From Mycobacterium sp. (GTDB lineage: Bacteria > Actinomycetota > Actinomycetes > Mycobacteriales > Mycobacteriaceae), in NCBI GenBank assembly GCA_020438915.1, contig JAGQTR010000066.1, forward strand, positions 20,590 to 26,016: DNA of 5,427 nt, given 5' to 3'. Made by a program: the position numbers and the translations under genes. Shown piece by piece: positions 4,139 to 5,427 of the stretch. Under the pieces are notes generated by a model. The model ran no database searches and had not been told where the DNA came from. It saw nothing but the letters and a program-made list of their open reading frames with translations. Numbering within the stretch: the first letter of the stretch is position 1; each line of letters opens with the position of its first letter.

Positions 4139-5427
4139 ATGCACGCAACCATCAGGTCCTACGCCACCGCTAGCGCCGCGATCGCCGCGGCCGGCGTCAT
4201 CGCGGTCACGCCGGTGGCACCGCCGGTCCCCGAAGCGCTTGCACGTACGGCCTCGCCGACGGTCGAACTGACCGCGTTCGACCCGTTGACTCCCTGGTTG
4301 GAGGTGTTCAACGACAGCGAAGTGAACATTGCAGGTCTGGTCAACTACTTCTTTGACGCCCCGTTCCCGGTGGCGCAGCAGGTCACGTCCAACTGGATCT
4401 ACTACATCGGCCACCTTTCCCAAATAGGAGAGAGCCTGGAACAGATCGGGAAGAACGCCGTCGCCGCGGTACAGGCACCGTTCGTCGCCGACCAAGCACT
4501 TCTCGACGCGACGCACAAGGGGCTGTACACCGCGATCGCCGGACTCCTGCCCGACTATGAAGCCCTCCTGTCATTCGCGGCCTCGCCCACCAGTGGGCTC
4601 TTGATGGGTCTACTGGGCCCGGCGATCAGCCCGTTGCTCGCGCTCTCCGACAGCATCCAGGCCACCTTCACGGCCATCCAAGAAGGCGCCTGGGAGGATG
4701 CGTTGAACTCCCTGATCAACATCCCGGCGGCCATGACGGGCGCATTCCTCAACGGATACGGGACCCTGAACCTCGAAGCGCTGATACCACTGATTCAACC
4801 CGAGCTTCCCCTGGGCACCCTCACCGAGCTGAATCTGGCCATGGGTGGGCTGCTCAGTCCCGCGGGTTCGCTTTTCAATTCCGTTGGCATGAAAGTAAAG
4901 AGTGGTCCCATCACCCTCCTGAGTGCGACGGGAGTCCCGGCTGGATTCTTCGGAACCCTGCTGGCGACGGGTCAGGCCATCGCAAAGGCCATCGGTTGGG
5001 ACGGCGAAGGTAACCCGTTGGCTCCGCCGCTAACTCCTCCGTATGGCGAAAGCACGCCGGGTTCGGCCGACGAGGTCCCCGCGTCGATCACCGACCCGGA
5101 CGCCACAGTCGTGACCGTGAGTCAAGACGAGGACACTGCGCCGGATCAGTCTGCGGTTGGCGAGGACGCTGAGGGTGCGGAGGAGGACGTGACTGCAGGC
5201 TCCGAGGACGGCGAGGAAGCGGCGACAGACGCCGAGGGAACCGCCGAAACCGAGACGACCGACGCTGGCGAAGAGGCCGGCGAATTGGAGAGCGTAGATC
5301 CAGTGGTTTCCGATGAGGAAGTCACCGGAGACGCAGTCGAAACCGACGAAGTGGCAGCGGAGGCAGCCGATGGCTCCGACAACACCACCGCTGACGCTGG
5401 CGACGACGGCGCAGACGCCGGCAACGA
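4139..5427 (+). CDS. GjpA-like secreted / outer-membrane protein with long acidic C-terminal tail (partial at right edge)
   Basis: From ATG at 4139 (AGGA at 4129-4132, six bases before) 429 codons are open to the right edge. The N-terminus has R6, a hydrophobic Ala-rich core at about 9-24 and the TPVAPPVPEALA stretch, a signal peptide typical of a large mycobacterial family. The central part (about 43-290) is hydrophobic and helical-looking with aromatic residues and ends in AIGWDGEGNPLAPP (W287). I remember this start and the GWDG end from mycobacterial proteins annotated as outer membrane porin GjpA, named after a Gordonia jacobaea porin; pore activity of this member is not shown by sequence. 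Residues 302-429 form a tail with 43 Asp/Glu of 128 and no Lys, Arg or His. The stop lies outside the window. Such tails vary between paralogs. Export is likely; the porin name is moderate confidence. Confidence 0.8.
   Translation, partial: MHATIRSYATASAAIAAAGVIAVTPVAPPVPEALARTASPTVELTAFDPLTPWLEVFNDSEVNIAGLVNYFFDAPFPVAQQVTSNWIYYIGHLSQIGESLEQIGKNAVAAVQAPFVADQALLDATHKGLYTAIAGLLPDYEALLSFAASPTSGLLMGLLGPAISPLLALSDSIQATFTAIQEGAWEDALNSLINIPAAMTGAFLNGYGTLNLEALIPLIQPELPLGTLTELNLAMGGLLSPAGSLFNSVGMKVKSGPITLLSATGVPAGFFGTLLATGQAIAKAIGWDGEGNPLAPPLTPPYGESTPGSADEVPASITDPDATVVTVSQDEDTAPDQSAVGEDAEGAEEDVTAGSEDGEEAATDAEGTAETETTDAGEEAGELESVDPVVSDEEVTGDAVETDEVAAEAADGSDNTTADAGDDGADAGN

Noticed and set aside
3769..4152. 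A 127-codon minus-strand frame in the large intergenic region
   Set aside because: It starts inside the signal-peptide region of the GjpA-like gene, is Arg/Cys-rich with no known motif, and its codon third positions are only moderately GC-rich (about 75 percent in the second half by my count). A decayed gene is not excluded.

Overview
The window looks like a GC-rich mycobacterial chromosome, most likely from a non-tuberculous or fast-growing Mycobacterium/Mycolicibacterium. This rests on three products typical of that group: a YrbE/MlaE-type Mce transporter permease, an Mce-associated (Mam-type) membrane protein, and a secreted protein resembling those annotated as outer-membrane porin GjpA. 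Family names come from recognised motifs and remembered relatives; no database search was run.

Layout. On the minus strand, from position 641 off the left edge, is a partial yrbE permease gene, presumably the first gene of an mce operon lying to the left. The 323-base gap to the next gene (642-964) is a divergent control region. It holds a candidate minus-strand promoter (785-812), a 15-bp dyad over that promoter's -35 box (804-818), and a possible 23-codon leader ORF ending 14 bases before yrbE (656-727). On the plus strand follow three genes that could form one transcription unit: a small secreted protein with two cysteines (965-1567), a Mam-type protein with a very acidic cytoplasmic tail (1691-2401), and an FAD-dependent oxidoreductase of the PHBH/TetX monooxygenase fold (2443-3621). 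A possible extra promoter sits just before the Mam gene.

A 517-base gap (3622-4138) has no convincing gene. It contains two inverted repeats of similar design (8-9-bp arms, 35-37-base loops) and, at its right end, a promoter-like element with a dyad touching the -10 box. From 4139 to the right edge runs a GjpA-like secreted protein. Its visible C-terminal 128 residues are about one third Asp/Glu with no Lys, Arg or His; its end lies outside the window.

How the parts may work together: the YrbE permease, the Mam protein and the two exported proteins all belong to the cell envelope. Mce systems import lipids or steroids across the mycobacterial envelope, and Mam proteins are known to support some of them. 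A Mam gene divergent from yrbE and followed by a flavin oxidoreductase therefore suggests an accessory module for uptake and perhaps oxidation of a hydrophobic substrate. That link is inference from position. No tRNA, rRNA, CRISPR array, insertion sequence or phage feature was seen.
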